Source: an uncultured Flavobacterium sp. (GTDB lineage Bacteria > Bacteroidota > Bacteroidia > Flavobacteriales > Flavobacteriaceae). From it: a stretch of DNA of 8,408 nt. The stretch's first letter is position 1. Every line of letters begins with the position of its first letter. The position numbers and the translations under genes were made by a program. Positions 1 to 8,008 of the stretch are shown in pieces. The DNA lies in the NCBI RefSeq assembly GCF_946220915.1, contig NZ_CAMIHH010000124.1:1-8408 (forward strand). Direction: 5' to 3'. The notes beneath the pieces were generated by a model. The model ran no database searches, had not been told where the DNA came from, and saw only the letters and a program-made list of their open reading frames with translations.

Positions 1-1924
1 GATGCACCTTTATTGGTTCTGCTACGGTTTCTTTTTAGAACGTGGCTGGACGTTGAACGTAATTAACAAAATTTTAGGCAATTTCGACCGGACGGCGGGT
101 TTGTTTTCACAAACCCTTTATACCAAAGCATTTGCTTTGGTTTTACTGGCGTTGAGTTGCTTAGGAACAAAGGGCGTAAAGAATGAGAAGATAACCTGGA
201 CTAAAATTTACGTGGCGTTGGGCGTTGGCTTAGTATTGTTCTTCCTGAATACTCCATTGCTGAAGCTATCTCCGGCAACAGGCACATTCCTGTATATCCT
301 TACTATCTCGTTAGGTTATATCGCTTTGCTGATGGCAGGCGTATGGATGAGCCGACTGCTCCGTACCAACTTGATGGATGATGTTTTCAATAATGAAAAC
401 GAAAGTTTCCAACAGGAAACCACATTGATGGAAAATGAATTTTCCGTAAACCTGCCTACCAAATTCTATTACAGGGGCAAATGGAACAACGGCTGGATTA
501 ATATCGTCAATCCCTTCAGGGCATCCATCGTTCTGGGAACACCTGGCTCAGGAAAATCGTATGCTATTGTAAATAACTACATCAAGCAGCAGATAGAAAA
601 AGGCTTCAGCATGTACATTTACGATTTCAAGTTTGACGACCTGTCAACCATTGCGTACAATCATTTACTGAAGCATAGGGACAAATACGAAATACCCCCG
701 AAATTTTACGTCATCAACTTCGATGACCCCCGCAGAAGCCACCGCTGCAACCCGCTTAACCCGGAGTTTATGACAGATATTTCAGATGCTTATGAAGCTG
801 CATATACCATCATGTTGAACCTTAACCGTAGCTGGATACAGAAACAAGGGGACTTTTTCGTGGAAAGCCCGATCATCCTCCTGGCGGCCATAATCTGGTA
901 TTTGAAAATCTATGAGGACGGCAAGTACTGCACATTTCCTCACGCTATTGAATTGCTGAATAAAAAGTATTCGGATGTCTTTACAATCTTAACCTCATAT
1001 CCCGATTTGGAAAATTACTTGTCACCATTCATGGATGCCTGGCAAGGCGGAGCGCAAGACCAGTTGCAGGGGCAAATCGCTTCAGCTAAAATTCCACTGT
1101 CAAGAATGATTAGCCCACAACTTTATTGGGTAATGACCGGCGATGATTTCACCTTGGATATCAACAACCCGGAAGCGCCTAAAATTTTATGTGTCGGCAA
1201 TAATCCTGACCGTCAGAATATTTACTCGGCAGCTTTGGGATTATACAATTCCAGGATTGTAAAATTGATTAATAAAAAAGGACAGTTAAAGAGTTCTGTC
1301 ATAATCGATGAGCTGCCTACAATTTATTTCAGAGGGCTGGATAACCTTATCGCAACAGCAAGAAGTAATAAGGTTGCTGTTTGTCTTGGCTTTCAGGATT
1401 TTTCACAATTGACAAGGGATTACGGAGACAAAGAAAGCAAGGTTATCCAAAATACTGTAGGTAATATTTTTAGTGGCCAGGTAGTTGGAGAAACAGCAAA
1501 AAGCCTTTCGGAACGCTTCGGAAAAGTGTTGCAAAAGCGGCAGAGTATGACGATAAACCGCAATGATAAATCTACGTCTATTTCTACGCAATTGGATAGC
1601 CTGATTCCCGCATCCAAGATTTCGACGCTTACACAGGGTATGTTTGTAGGCTCGGTATCGGATAACTTTGATGAACGCATTGAGCAAAAGATATTTCATG
1701 CCGAAATTGTGGTAGATAATGAAAGGGTGGCTTCCGAAACCAAAGCCTATCAAAAAATACCTCAAATATTATCTTTTGTAAATGAGCAGGGCGAAGATAA
1801 GATGAAGCATGAAATTGATAGCAATTACCGTCAGATAAAAAAGGATATTGTGCTTATCATTGAGTCGGAAATGGAGCGTATTAAAAATGACCCTGATTTA
1901 CAGCATTTGGTACAGCAGGGATGA
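1..1924 (+). CDS. mobC: Type IV coupling protein (MobC/TraG, YWFCY family), 5' partial
   Basis: This is the conjugative coupling ATPase: an inner-membrane hexamer that docks the relaxase-DNA complex onto the type IV secretion channel and helps pump the strand. The first visible Met (base 2) is followed at once by the Y-W-F-C-Y signature (residues 4-8), which in this family normally lies some 25 residues into the protein. The true start is therefore probably upstream of the window. Hydrophobic segments follow near residues 41-54, 68-86 and 94-117. The ATPase core has Walker A GTPGSGKS (179-186), Walker B VIIDE (433-437) and the conserved ATARSNK/QDFSQL stretch (451-470). The 640 visible residues are close to full family length and show no frameshift. 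In CTnDOT-type elements this gene follows the relaxase genes mobA and mobB, which would lie to the left. It ends convergently to the methylase-helicase gene. The family call is firm; only the start is open. Confidence 0.95.
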   Translation, partial: MHLYWFCYGFFLERGWTLNVINKILGNFDRTAGLFSQTLYTKAFALVLLALSCLGTKGVKNEKITWTKIYVALGVGLVLFFLNTPLLKLSPATGTFLYILTISLGYIALLMAGVWMSRLLRTNLMDDVFNNENESFQQETTLMENEFSVNLPTKFYYRGKWNNGWINIVNPFRASIVLGTPGSGKSYAIVNNYIKQQIEKGFSMYIYDFKFDDLSTIAYNHLLKHRDKYEIPPKFYVINFDDPRRSHRCNPLNPEFMTDISDAYEAAYTIMLNLNRSWIQKQGDFFVESPIILLAAIIWYLKIYEDGKYCTFPHAIELLNKKYSDVFTILTSYPDLENYLSPFMDAWQGGAQDQLQGQIASAKIPLSRMISPQLYWVMTGDDFTLDINNPEAPKILCVGNNPDRQNIYSAALGLYNSRIVKLINKKGQLKSSVIIDELPTIYFRGLDNLIATARSNKVAVCLGFQDFSQLTRDYGDKESKVIQNTVGNIFSGQVVGETAKSLSERFGKVLQKRQSMTINRNDKSTSISTQLDSLIPASKISTLTQGMFVGSVSDNFDERIEQKIFHAEIVVDNERVASETKAYQKIPQILSFVNEQGEDKMKHEIDSNYRQIKKDIVLIIESEMERIKNDPDLQHLVQQG

Positions 1925-1941
1925 GTTCTGCAAAATGCAAA

Positions 1942-1967
1942 AAGAGGCTGCCCATAGGTAGCCTCTT
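1942..1967. terminator. Bidirectional hairpin terminator between convergent genes
   Basis: Two 11-base arms (1942-1952 and 1957-1967) pair around a 4-base CATA loop. The only imperfection is one G-T position, a tolerated G-U wobble when read on the + strand and an A-C mismatch on the - strand. On the - strand the stem is followed by a T run (CTCTTTTTGC), a good intrinsic terminator for the methylase-helicase transcript ending at 2036. On the + strand the tail (CCTATTT) is weaker, but the hairpin lies 17 bases after the coupling-protein stop and probably ends that transcript too. Confidence 0.8.
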
Positions 1968-1972
1968 CCTAT

Positions 1973-2006
1973 TTACTGCAATCAGTCATATTCCACATTA
2001 CTGCAA
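1973..2006. repeat. Short direct repeat TTACTGCAA in the convergent gap
   Basis: The 9-mer TTACTGCAA occurs at 1973-1981 and again at 1998-2006, 25 bases apart start to start, between the terminator hairpin and the stop of the methylase-helicase gene. The copies match exactly. No function is evident, and a pair this short can arise by chance in A+T-rich spacer DNA. It may be a binding site pair or a trace of past duplication. Confidence 0.3.
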
Positions 2007-2035
2007 AGACTTGCTTGTATTATAAAGTAATATTA

Positions 2036-5000
2036 TTACAGTTTGCCATGAGGTAAATATGTGCCCTTGTTAGAAGGAGCATTCTCTAAACTTTTTCCCG
2101 TATCTAAACCGTTTTCCGTATGTTCTACGGGGCCGTCTTTAGTTTCCGGGGTGAGGGACAGCTGTAATTTCCTTTCGACAGAAGCCAGTTCCGTTTTCAA
2201 TTCGGCCAGCCTGTTTTCTTTAGGCCATGCTCCGTCAACTACCTGCTGAAGGACGGGCAGGTCTTTTTGTATCTCTGCAATTTTTCTTTGCTCCTGTTCG
2301 ATGTAGCCTGGTAACTTCTCCAATGCGTTTAGGAAGTTCATAGCCGCCAGCTTTTCATCTTTAGCGATTATTCCATTGTTGTAGGTGTATTTTATATTGC
2401 CCTCTCCCTGAATCAAAAATCGGTTTACCCGTATATCCACACCCTCTTTTTCGGATACTTCGGTTTTGACCAGCAGGGAAAATCCGTAGAGGCTCCCTAT
2501 TTCTTCATATTGCCCCCCGGTGCGGGCCTTCTCTGCAAGCTGGTTGAGCCTTGAGCCGATCTGCTTTATATCTGCATGGGGCGGTAAACCTTCCAATTGT
2601 AAAGGGTTTGCGATTGTGCCATCTTGATGTTTTTGCATGCGTTGCTGTAAATTCTTCCAGTCGATGCTCATTCGGTTTAAACGGGATTCCGCACTTTCAA
2701 GCAATTCTGTAGAGTCTTTCAGCTTGTATCTGGCACTATATTTAGAACGGTTATATGCCTGCTTTTCACTTTCCAGACCGGCGATCTGCTTTTCCAGCTT
2801 AGCCTTATCCAACAGGTCTGTATTTCCTGAAAGGATAGCCACGTATTCCGAAAAATTCATTCCCGATTTCTCATCCATACTGCCCTCGTCAATGGTTCGC
2901 TTGCCCAAATTGTTGTTTTTTAGTTGGTCTATGAACAATTGCTTATTGTACAACAAATTGAACTTATAGCTGTCCAGCGATTTCTCAACGGCATAAATGA
3001 TGACGTCTACTTTATTGCTGGCAAAATGTTTGGCTATCTCATTTCCTTTCCTGATTGCACGCCCGTCCCTTTGGGCAAGGTCTGAAGGTCGCCAAGGGGT
3101 GTCCAGATGATGGACGGCTACGGCCCTTTTCTGCGCGTTGAGGCCTGTTCCAAGCATGCTTGTAGAACCGAACAGCACGCGAATCTTACCTTCATTCATC
3201 CCTCTGATAAGCTCTTTGCGTTGCTTGTCGCTCTTTGCCTCCTGAATAAAGCGGACTTCGTGCGCAGGTATGCCGTAGTCGTGTATGAGCTTGCGCTTGA
3301 TTTCAGAATACACATTCCATTCACCGGGCTTGTAGGTTCCCAAATCCGAGAAAACAAATTGTGTCCCTTTCTGCGGGTGGTATTGATTATAATATTTGGC
3401 AATATTGGCTGCACAGTGCGAGGCCTTATTATCAGGATGGTCGTCATATCTGCCACTTACCATGCGCATGTCGAGCGACATCTTGCGGGCATAATCGGTG
3501 GCGATGAGCATTTTTGCCTTTTCTTCACTGGCACTTAGCGGAGGTCTGCCCAGCAGTTCCGCATTGCCTGTCTTGGCAAACTCCATCAGGCTTTTAATAA
3601 ATTTTTCCTGCTCGGGCGTGGGCTTTATATTAAATAGCACCTCATTTTTGTTGGGGCGGTCAATGCCTATATCCTTTGCCGTCCTGTAATCTGTGATTTC
3701 GGAATAGAACTGCGCCAGTTCCGGCACTTTAATAAAGTAGCGGAAGCGCTCTTTCGCCACTATATTATTCGCTACAGAGAACTCATAATCGGTCGTCTTC
3801 CTTGCATATATTGCAGCCCAGGCATCAAAAGAATAAATGCCCTGCTTTTCCATTGCCCGTGGCCGCAGGTATTTGAACAATAGGTACAACTCCGTTAAGG
3901 AGTTGCTGATTGTTGTACCCGAAAGAAACGTTGCGCCCATATCTGCACCAATGCGTTCCTGAATGGTGCGAATGGCAAATAGCAGGTTCATTGCCTTTAG
4001 GCTGCCATCCACATTGCCCAACCCGGCAACCCTTGTATGCCTTGTATTGAACATGAGGTTTTTAAATTGGTGGCTTTCGTCCACGAAAAGGTGGTCTATG
4101 CCCATCATCTTGAAGTCCACCACATCATCCTTGCGGTTCTGAATATCGTGTTCCAGGGTTTTAAGCTTTACTTCGAGGTTCTCTTTTCGCTTGATGACCC
4201 CGGCAAGCATGCCACGGGTAACTTCTTTGCCTTGCGATTGCAGGGCATCGAGATTACGCTCTACGCTATCCAGTTCTATTTCAAGGATTTCCTTTTGCAT
4301 TTCAGGCGATTGCGGTATCATCCCGAACTGGTCGTGCGTGAGTATTATGCAGTCCCATTCATTATTTTTAATATCACCGAAAATCCTAAGGCGTTTTTGG
4401 GGTGTAAAATCTTCCTTGCCGGGAAACAGGATCTTAGCGTGCGGATAGGCCGTGCGGTAGGCTTCGGCAATTTCGTGGACATTGCTTTTCAGCCCGATAA
4501 TCATTGGTTTGTGAGCAAGCCCCAAACGCTTCATTTCCTGTGCAGCAGTGCACATCACGAGTGTTTTACCCGCGCCTACTTCGTGGTCGCAGATTGCACC
4601 GTTGTTCAGCTTGATCATCCAAACCGTATCCTTTTGGCTAGAATACAGATCCGCTATGCCCAGTGCCTTACGGTCTAAGCCAGGAAAATCCTGATGAGTA
4701 CCGTCATAGTTTGGACGGACAAAGCAGTTAAAAGTATCGTTGTATTGGTCGGTGAGCCTTGTTTTGAACTCTTCATTTTGCGCATGGAGCCAATCGGTAA
4801 AGGCGGTACGGATTTCATCGATCTTGGTGTTCGCCATCTGTATGGCTTCCATATCCCGTACCTTGACTTCCTGGTCACCAACCATTACTTTTTTTGTTAT
4901 ATCAGGCGTGGTATTGACAAGTGCGTGCTTGAGCAGCGCAATTCCGTCAAACGTGCGGCTTTCGGCTTTGACAGCGTATTTTTCCCAGACATGCACATTC

Positions 5001-7444
5001 TTTCGGTCGCACTTCACAGAAAAGTCATCGGCGCCTTCGGAGTAATGTATGAGCACTTCTGTATCAAACAAATGCGAAGCAAAACGTGCGTAAATGCCCG
5101 TGGGTATCCAGCGTTCCCCCAGGTTAAAGTCCAGTTCCTCAAATTCAATACGCCTTGGGCGGGCCTCCTCCAATACCGTGAGGCTTGCTTTGGCTTCGGT
5201 ATCATCAGGATTATTTTCAATGTATCCTCTTACTTCCTGTGCTTTCTCTACAACATTTCCTGCGATCCAGCGCTCGGATATTTCATATTCCTGTTGCAAG
5301 GGATTGTAGTAAATACGACCGTGCAGGGCTTCTTTCAAAGCATCATTGGCCATACTGCTGATTTCTGACATATAGCTCAAATCCACCCGCCCGTACCTGT
5401 TCAGGGATGCCGCTAATGCCTCTTCAGGGTTGTCTGTTGCCAGGGTTATTGTTGAAAAACTGACAGGACGGCTGAAGATATCTGCCTTGTGGACCACACC
5501 GCCAATGACACGTTCCAGGTATGGGATTTCCTTACCTGCACTGTCAGTTTTAATGAGCTTGATATTATCGGCATTGTTGAGGTTGCCATATCTTTTGACA
5601 AAGGCTTCGTACAGTCGGTTCAGGGTTTCTCGTTGTTCTTTGTACTCGGTCTGGTGCTGTGTCTCTTTAATATAAAGCTGGTGATAAACATCCCGAATCT
5701 CGATATAAGCTTCTGACTTTGCCCGCTGTAGAGGGGCTAATTGTAACGGATGGAACTCAGCTGTATTGCTGGCACTATCGACATCGTGAAGATAGCCGAC
5801 CCAACCGTTATCCACTACAAGGCAATCATTACGATGGTATTGTTGCAAGTCGCCGCTATACGGCGCGGGACGGGGAACAGTTCGTTGGGCAAGCGGGCTA
5901 TTACCATCTAAACCCGAGAAAAGGTCGGTGACGGCTTCCATCGTATTGTTTTTGCCTGTTATATCATTATTGGCAGATATGTTGCCATTTAAAGTTGTTT
6001 CAGGCCGGCGCTCCGCACTACTGAAAAGATCGGGCTCGGGACCGGTTGCTCCACTTCTTTTGATCCTGTTCTGCCTTGTCGCGGTTGTAGCTTTTTTGGG
6101 TAAAGCTGTTGCTTTTACTGGTTGGACAGCATCTTCAAACAGATCGAAAATGCTTAATTGCATATTTTCCCTTGGGCTTTGGCTATTTTTCACCTGAGCG
6201 GATTCCATGTCTGGTTTTACTGCTTTTGGTCCTTTAACAGGAGTGGTAACCACTGGCCCAATCGGGATGTTAATTATAGGATTATCGTCTATCTGGCTTT
6301 TATACAATTCTAAATCCAGGTGATTCCCAAAATCTTCGGAAAGCATTTGTTTGAGGTCTCGGGCAATTCCAGGAACACCGTCTTTGTGGGTGTAGATTAA
6401 GGCAGGTTGCCCATAAGGGTCGGTATCTAATTTATGGTCAGTATGCACGATCCTTGTACTGTCTTCAAAAAGTGCATTGCCCGGCGTTTGGAACGCTGTT
6501 TGCCTGCTGAGGCAAAACAGGTTTTCCCTTTCCGTCAGCGATTGTTTTGCAGTATTCCTTTGAAGGATAATCAGGTCGCTTCCGACTTCCGTACCGGCAT
6601 ATTCCGTAAACAGGTTATTGGGTAGGCGAACAGCTGAAACCAGGTTATTATCCTGCATCAATGCCCTACGTATAGGCTCATTCTTTGGGCTGTTCAGGAT
6701 GCCCTGCGAAGTTATATAAACCAGTAGCCCCCCTTCACGAAGCATTTCAGCGCCTTTCAGGAAAAAGTAATTGTGTATGTTTCGGGAAGCCTGAACTTTT
6801 ACATTGTTCTTGCTCCGGGAATAGGAAAGATCGAAGACGGAAGTATCGCCAAACGGAATATTGCTGGCAATTACATCATAACTGTTAAGCTCCTTTTCGG
6901 GAATTTCCTCAAAGCCGCTAATGCGGATAGTACCTCCGGGATAAAGCTGCTTTAAAATTTTACCCGTGAGCAAATCCTTTTCATATGCTGTAGGTGTCAC
7001 ATTCTGATGTTCTGTAAAAGACTGAATGAATGAGCCAATACCTGCTGAAGGTTCGAGGAATCTATCAATGTGCAGACCACTTTCGCGTAAGGTTGCAGAG
7101 ATGGTATCAATGACTTGTGGGGGCGTATAAAAAGCTGTCAATACTGAACTTTTCATGCTATCCACATACCTGTGGTACTGTTTTTCATCCCCAGAATTTT
7201 CTTTAAGCAGCTGGTGCAGTTCCTGTGTAATCGGGAAAAGGTCGTGTTCCGTCTTTCTCCAATTATTGATGTCTGTCTCGGCGGATATGGGATTCAGCAC
7301 GAATTTGAGGCCGCCAAATCCGCTGTATTGCATCATTAGCAGCCTTTCGCCTACGGTGGCTTGTCGTTTCTCCTTTTCCAGTTTAAAAGCAATTCGCAGG
7401 GCATCAATGTTCAGTTGGAGATGACGGCGTTTACTAAAGGCCAT
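2036..7444 (-). CDS. Adenine-N6 DNA methylase fused to SNF2-type helicase (DarB-like architecture)
   Basis: This 1802-residue two-enzyme protein is typical of Bacteroidota conjugative elements. The N-terminal part has the family GFGGL signature (42-46), the SAM-binding motif FLEPSAGIGSF (129-139) and catalytic motif IV as SNIPFGD (194-200), with Ile where most adenine methylases have Pro. A polar linker (about 395-530) carries QLSIF (429-433) and two further DLF peptides. A middle region (about 530-900) is unrecognised. The helicase half has Walker A HEVGAGKT (954-961), DESH (1122-1125), SGTT (1175-1178), STSMLGTGLN (1427-1436) and QRDGRAIRKG (1458-1467). A likely coiled-coil insert lies between Walker A and DESH (about 1050-1107), and more coiled coil lies near 1547-1607 and 1712-1762. 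I chose ATG at 7444 over an in-frame TTG at 7453, since both follow the same weak purine stretch. The ATG overlaps the DUF1896 stop by 11 bases, suggesting coupled translation. Both enzyme halves look intact. The role is inferred: modification or anti-restriction of element DNA, as for phage P1 DarB. Confidence 0.92.
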   Translation of the reverse strand: MAFSKRRHLQLNIDALRIAFKLEKEKRQATVGERLLMMQYSGFGGLKFVLNPISAETDINNWRKTEHDLFPITQELHQLLKENSGDEKQYHRYVDSMKSSVLTAFYTPPQVIDTISATLRESGLHIDRFLEPSAGIGSFIQSFTEHQNVTPTAYEKDLLTGKILKQLYPGGTIRISGFEEIPEKELNSYDVIASNIPFGDTSVFDLSYSRSKNNVKVQASRNIHNYFFLKGAEMLREGGLLVYITSQGILNSPKNEPIRRALMQDNNLVSAVRLPNNLFTEYAGTEVGSDLIILQRNTAKQSLTERENLFCLSRQTAFQTPGNALFEDSTRIVHTDHKLDTDPYGQPALIYTHKDGVPGIARDLKQMLSEDFGNHLDLELYKSQIDDNPIINIPIGPVVTTPVKGPKAVKPDMESAQVKNSQSPRENMQLSIFDLFEDAVQPVKATALPKKATTATRQNRIKRSGATGPEPDLFSSAERRPETTLNGNISANNDITGKNNTMEAVTDLFSGLDGNSPLAQRTVPRPAPYSGDLQQYHRNDCLVVDNGWVGYLHDVDSASNTAEFHPLQLAPLQRAKSEAYIEIRDVYHQLYIKETQHQTEYKEQRETLNRLYEAFVKRYGNLNNADNIKLIKTDSAGKEIPYLERVIGGVVHKADIFSRPVSFSTITLATDNPEEALAASLNRYGRVDLSYMSEISSMANDALKEALHGRIYYNPLQQEYEISERWIAGNVVEKAQEVRGYIENNPDDTEAKASLTVLEEARPRRIEFEELDFNLGERWIPTGIYARFASHLFDTEVLIHYSEGADDFSVKCDRKNVHVWEKYAVKAESRTFDGIALLKHALVNTTPDITKKVMVGDQEVKVRDMEAIQMANTKIDEIRTAFTDWLHAQNEEFKTRLTDQYNDTFNCFVRPNYDGTHQDFPGLDRKALGIADLYSSQKDTVWMIKLNNGAICDHEVGAGKTLVMCTAAQEMKRLGLAHKPMIIGLKSNVHEIAEAYRTAYPHAKILFPGKEDFTPQKRLRIFGDIKNNEWDCIILTHDQFGMIPQSPEMQKEILEIELDSVERNLDALQSQGKEVTRGMLAGVIKRKENLEVKLKTLEHDIQNRKDDVVDFKMMGIDHLFVDESHQFKNLMFNTRHTRVAGLGNVDGSLKAMNLLFAIRTIQERIGADMGATFLSGTTISNSLTELYLLFKYLRPRAMEKQGIYSFDAWAAIYARKTTDYEFSVANNIVAKERFRYFIKVPELAQFYSEITDYRTAKDIGIDRPNKNEVLFNIKPTPEQEKFIKSLMEFAKTGNAELLGRPPLSASEEKAKMLIATDYARKMSLDMRMVSGRYDDHPDNKASHCAANIAKYYNQYHPQKGTQFVFSDLGTYKPGEWNVYSEIKRKLIHDYGIPAHEVRFIQEAKSDKQRKELIRGMNEGKIRVLFGSTSMLGTGLNAQKRAVAVHHLDTPWRPSDLAQRDGRAIRKGNEIAKHFASNKVDVIIYAVEKSLDSYKFNLLYNKQLFIDQLKNNNLGKRTIDEGSMDEKSGMNFSEYVAILSGNTDLLDKAKLEKQIAGLESEKQAYNRSKYSARYKLKDSTELLESAESRLNRMSIDWKNLQQRMQKHQDGTIANPLQLEGLPPHADIKQIGSRLNQLAEKARTGGQYEEIGSLYGFSLLVKTEVSEKEGVDIRVNRFLIQGEGNIKYTYNNGIIAKDEKLAAMNFLNALEKLPGYIEQEQRKIAEIQKDLPVLQQVVDGAWPKENRLAELKTELASVERKLQLSLTPETKDGPVEHTENGLDTGKSLENAPSNKGTYLPHGKL
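6146..6160 (-). other. Candidate sliding-clamp-binding peptide QLSIF in the methylase-helicase linker
   Basis: The five codons encode Q-L-S-I-F, one conservative change from the bacterial beta-clamp-binding consensus QL(S/D)LF. They sit in a Pro/Lys/Thr-rich, probably disordered linker between the methylase and helicase halves, where a docking peptide would be exposed. The match and its setting are seen in the sequence; binding to DnaN is inference. Confidence 0.45.
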
Positions 7445-7868
7445 TCTCTTCAATCCATATTGCGATGGTTCCTGTCAGTTCAGTGTAGAGCAGGTTGTAT
7501 TCTGTGCTGTAGGCGAAATCGTCGGCTAACTTATAACCGGAGAAAACAGGCTCGCAGACAGGAAACATTCTCAGGGCGAACGGTCGCAGCTCCTGGTCGG
7601 CCATGACCGTCGCAAACTCGTTGCATACTACCTGAAAAACGGTATCGAATTTGGAGAAGTGCAAGCCTTCAAAAAGAATGTAATTGGCGATTTCGTCGCA
7701 ATGGCTAATAGAATTTCCTGAACTGAAAGCGCCCGCGTAGGCATTGGCGGCCCATGACGAGCGCTGGTCAATGAATTTTTGGTCGTGTATCTTTTCGGGG
7801 AAGCTGGTGTTGATCAATTCCTGAAGTCGTAACCTGAAATACGAAAGGTCTTTTGCTTGTGCATCCAT
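7434..7868 (-). CDS. DUF1896-family protein
   Basis: This is a 144-residue acidic, soluble protein with no signal peptide or membrane segment. It matches the DUF1896 family of Bacteroidota conjugative elements by its central EGLHFSKFDTVFQVVCNEFA stretch (67-86) and its C-terminal DDFAYSTEYNLLYTELTGTI stretch (116-135). Length is normal for the family. The ATG at 7868 is preceded by TATACAGT without a Shine-Dalgarno sequence, which is ordinary in this phylum. Its stop lies inside the start of the methylase-helicase gene, an 11-base overlap, so the pair is probably co-transcribed and translationally coupled. The biochemical function of the family is unknown to me. The linkage suggests an accessory role to the methylase-helicase, such as a partner or regulator, but no catalytic motif is visible. 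Confidence 0.85.
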   Translation of the reverse strand: MDAQAKDLSYFRLRLQELINTSFPEKIHDQKFIDQRSSWAANAYAGAFSSGNSISHCDEIANYILFEGLHFSKFDTVFQVVCNEFATVMADQELRPFALRMFPVCEPVFSGYKLADDFAYSTEYNLLYTELTGTIAIWIEENGL

Positions 7869-7900
7869 ACTGTATATTATTTAGAATTTCGCGTGAAAAC

Positions 7901-7934
7901 CGAATTTATAACAGCGGACAAGCCCTTTCCCAAA
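7901..7934 (-). promoter_or_regulatory. Candidate Bacteroidota-type promoter for the DUF1896/methylase-helicase operon
   Basis: Read on the - strand, TTTG (7931-7934) could be the -33 element and TAAATTCG (7901-7908) the -7 element, one base off TAnnTTTG. The spacing of 22 bases is slightly longer than the usual 19-21. Transcription would begin roughly 25 bases before the DUF1896 ATG. An imperfect dyad TTTCGCGTGAAA (7887-7898) lies over the expected start point and could be an operator. The remainder of the 130-base gap shows nothing else convincing. This is a pattern match only. Confidence 0.3.
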
Positions 7935-7980
7935 TGCTGTAGGGTTTGGCGTTTATCGGCAGGATTTGACATTTTGGAAA

Positions 7981-8008
7981 TAAAAAACCTCTGAAATTTC
8001 AGAGGTTT
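7981..8008 (-). terminator. Intrinsic terminator of the PLD-domain gene
   Basis: A perfect 24-base palindrome (7985-8008) reads AAACCTCTGAAA then TTTCAGAGGTTT. Read on the - strand it runs into TTTTTTA, the usual hairpin plus T-tract form. The stop codon TGA of the upstream gene (7999-8001) lies inside the hairpin. The structure separates that gene from the DUF1896 operon, implying the operon has its own promoter. Confidence 0.85.

Noticed and set aside
1403..1765. Antisense open frames of 120 and 86 codons within the coupling-protein gene
   Set aside because: The + strand here encodes conserved coupling-protein motifs, and the antisense translations have no features of real proteins.
2027..2039. 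Perfect A+T-rich inverted repeat GTAATATTATTAC over the methylase-helicase stop codon
   Set aside because: It has a one-base loop, weak A-T stem and no T-tract. A much stronger terminator hairpin lies just beyond at 1942-1967.
4037..5368. Two long adjacent + strand open frames (213 and 224 codons, same frame) opposite the methylase-helicase gene
   Set aside because: They lie wholly antisense to a gene with clear conserved motifs on the other strand. Their translations show no domain or motif, and the openness follows from sense-strand codon use.
7445..7453. TTG at 7453 as the start of the methylase-helicase
   Set aside because: An ATG three codons later is the more usual start and leads directly into the conserved N-terminus. 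TTG would only lengthen the overlap with DUF1896.
7877..7972. A 31-codon - strand open frame (starts MSNPADKRQT) ending 8 bases before the DUF1896 start
   Set aside because: Open frames of this length arise easily by chance. It has no ribosome-binding sequence, no recognisable similarity, and overlaps the candidate promoter. A leader peptide cannot be excluded but is not supported.
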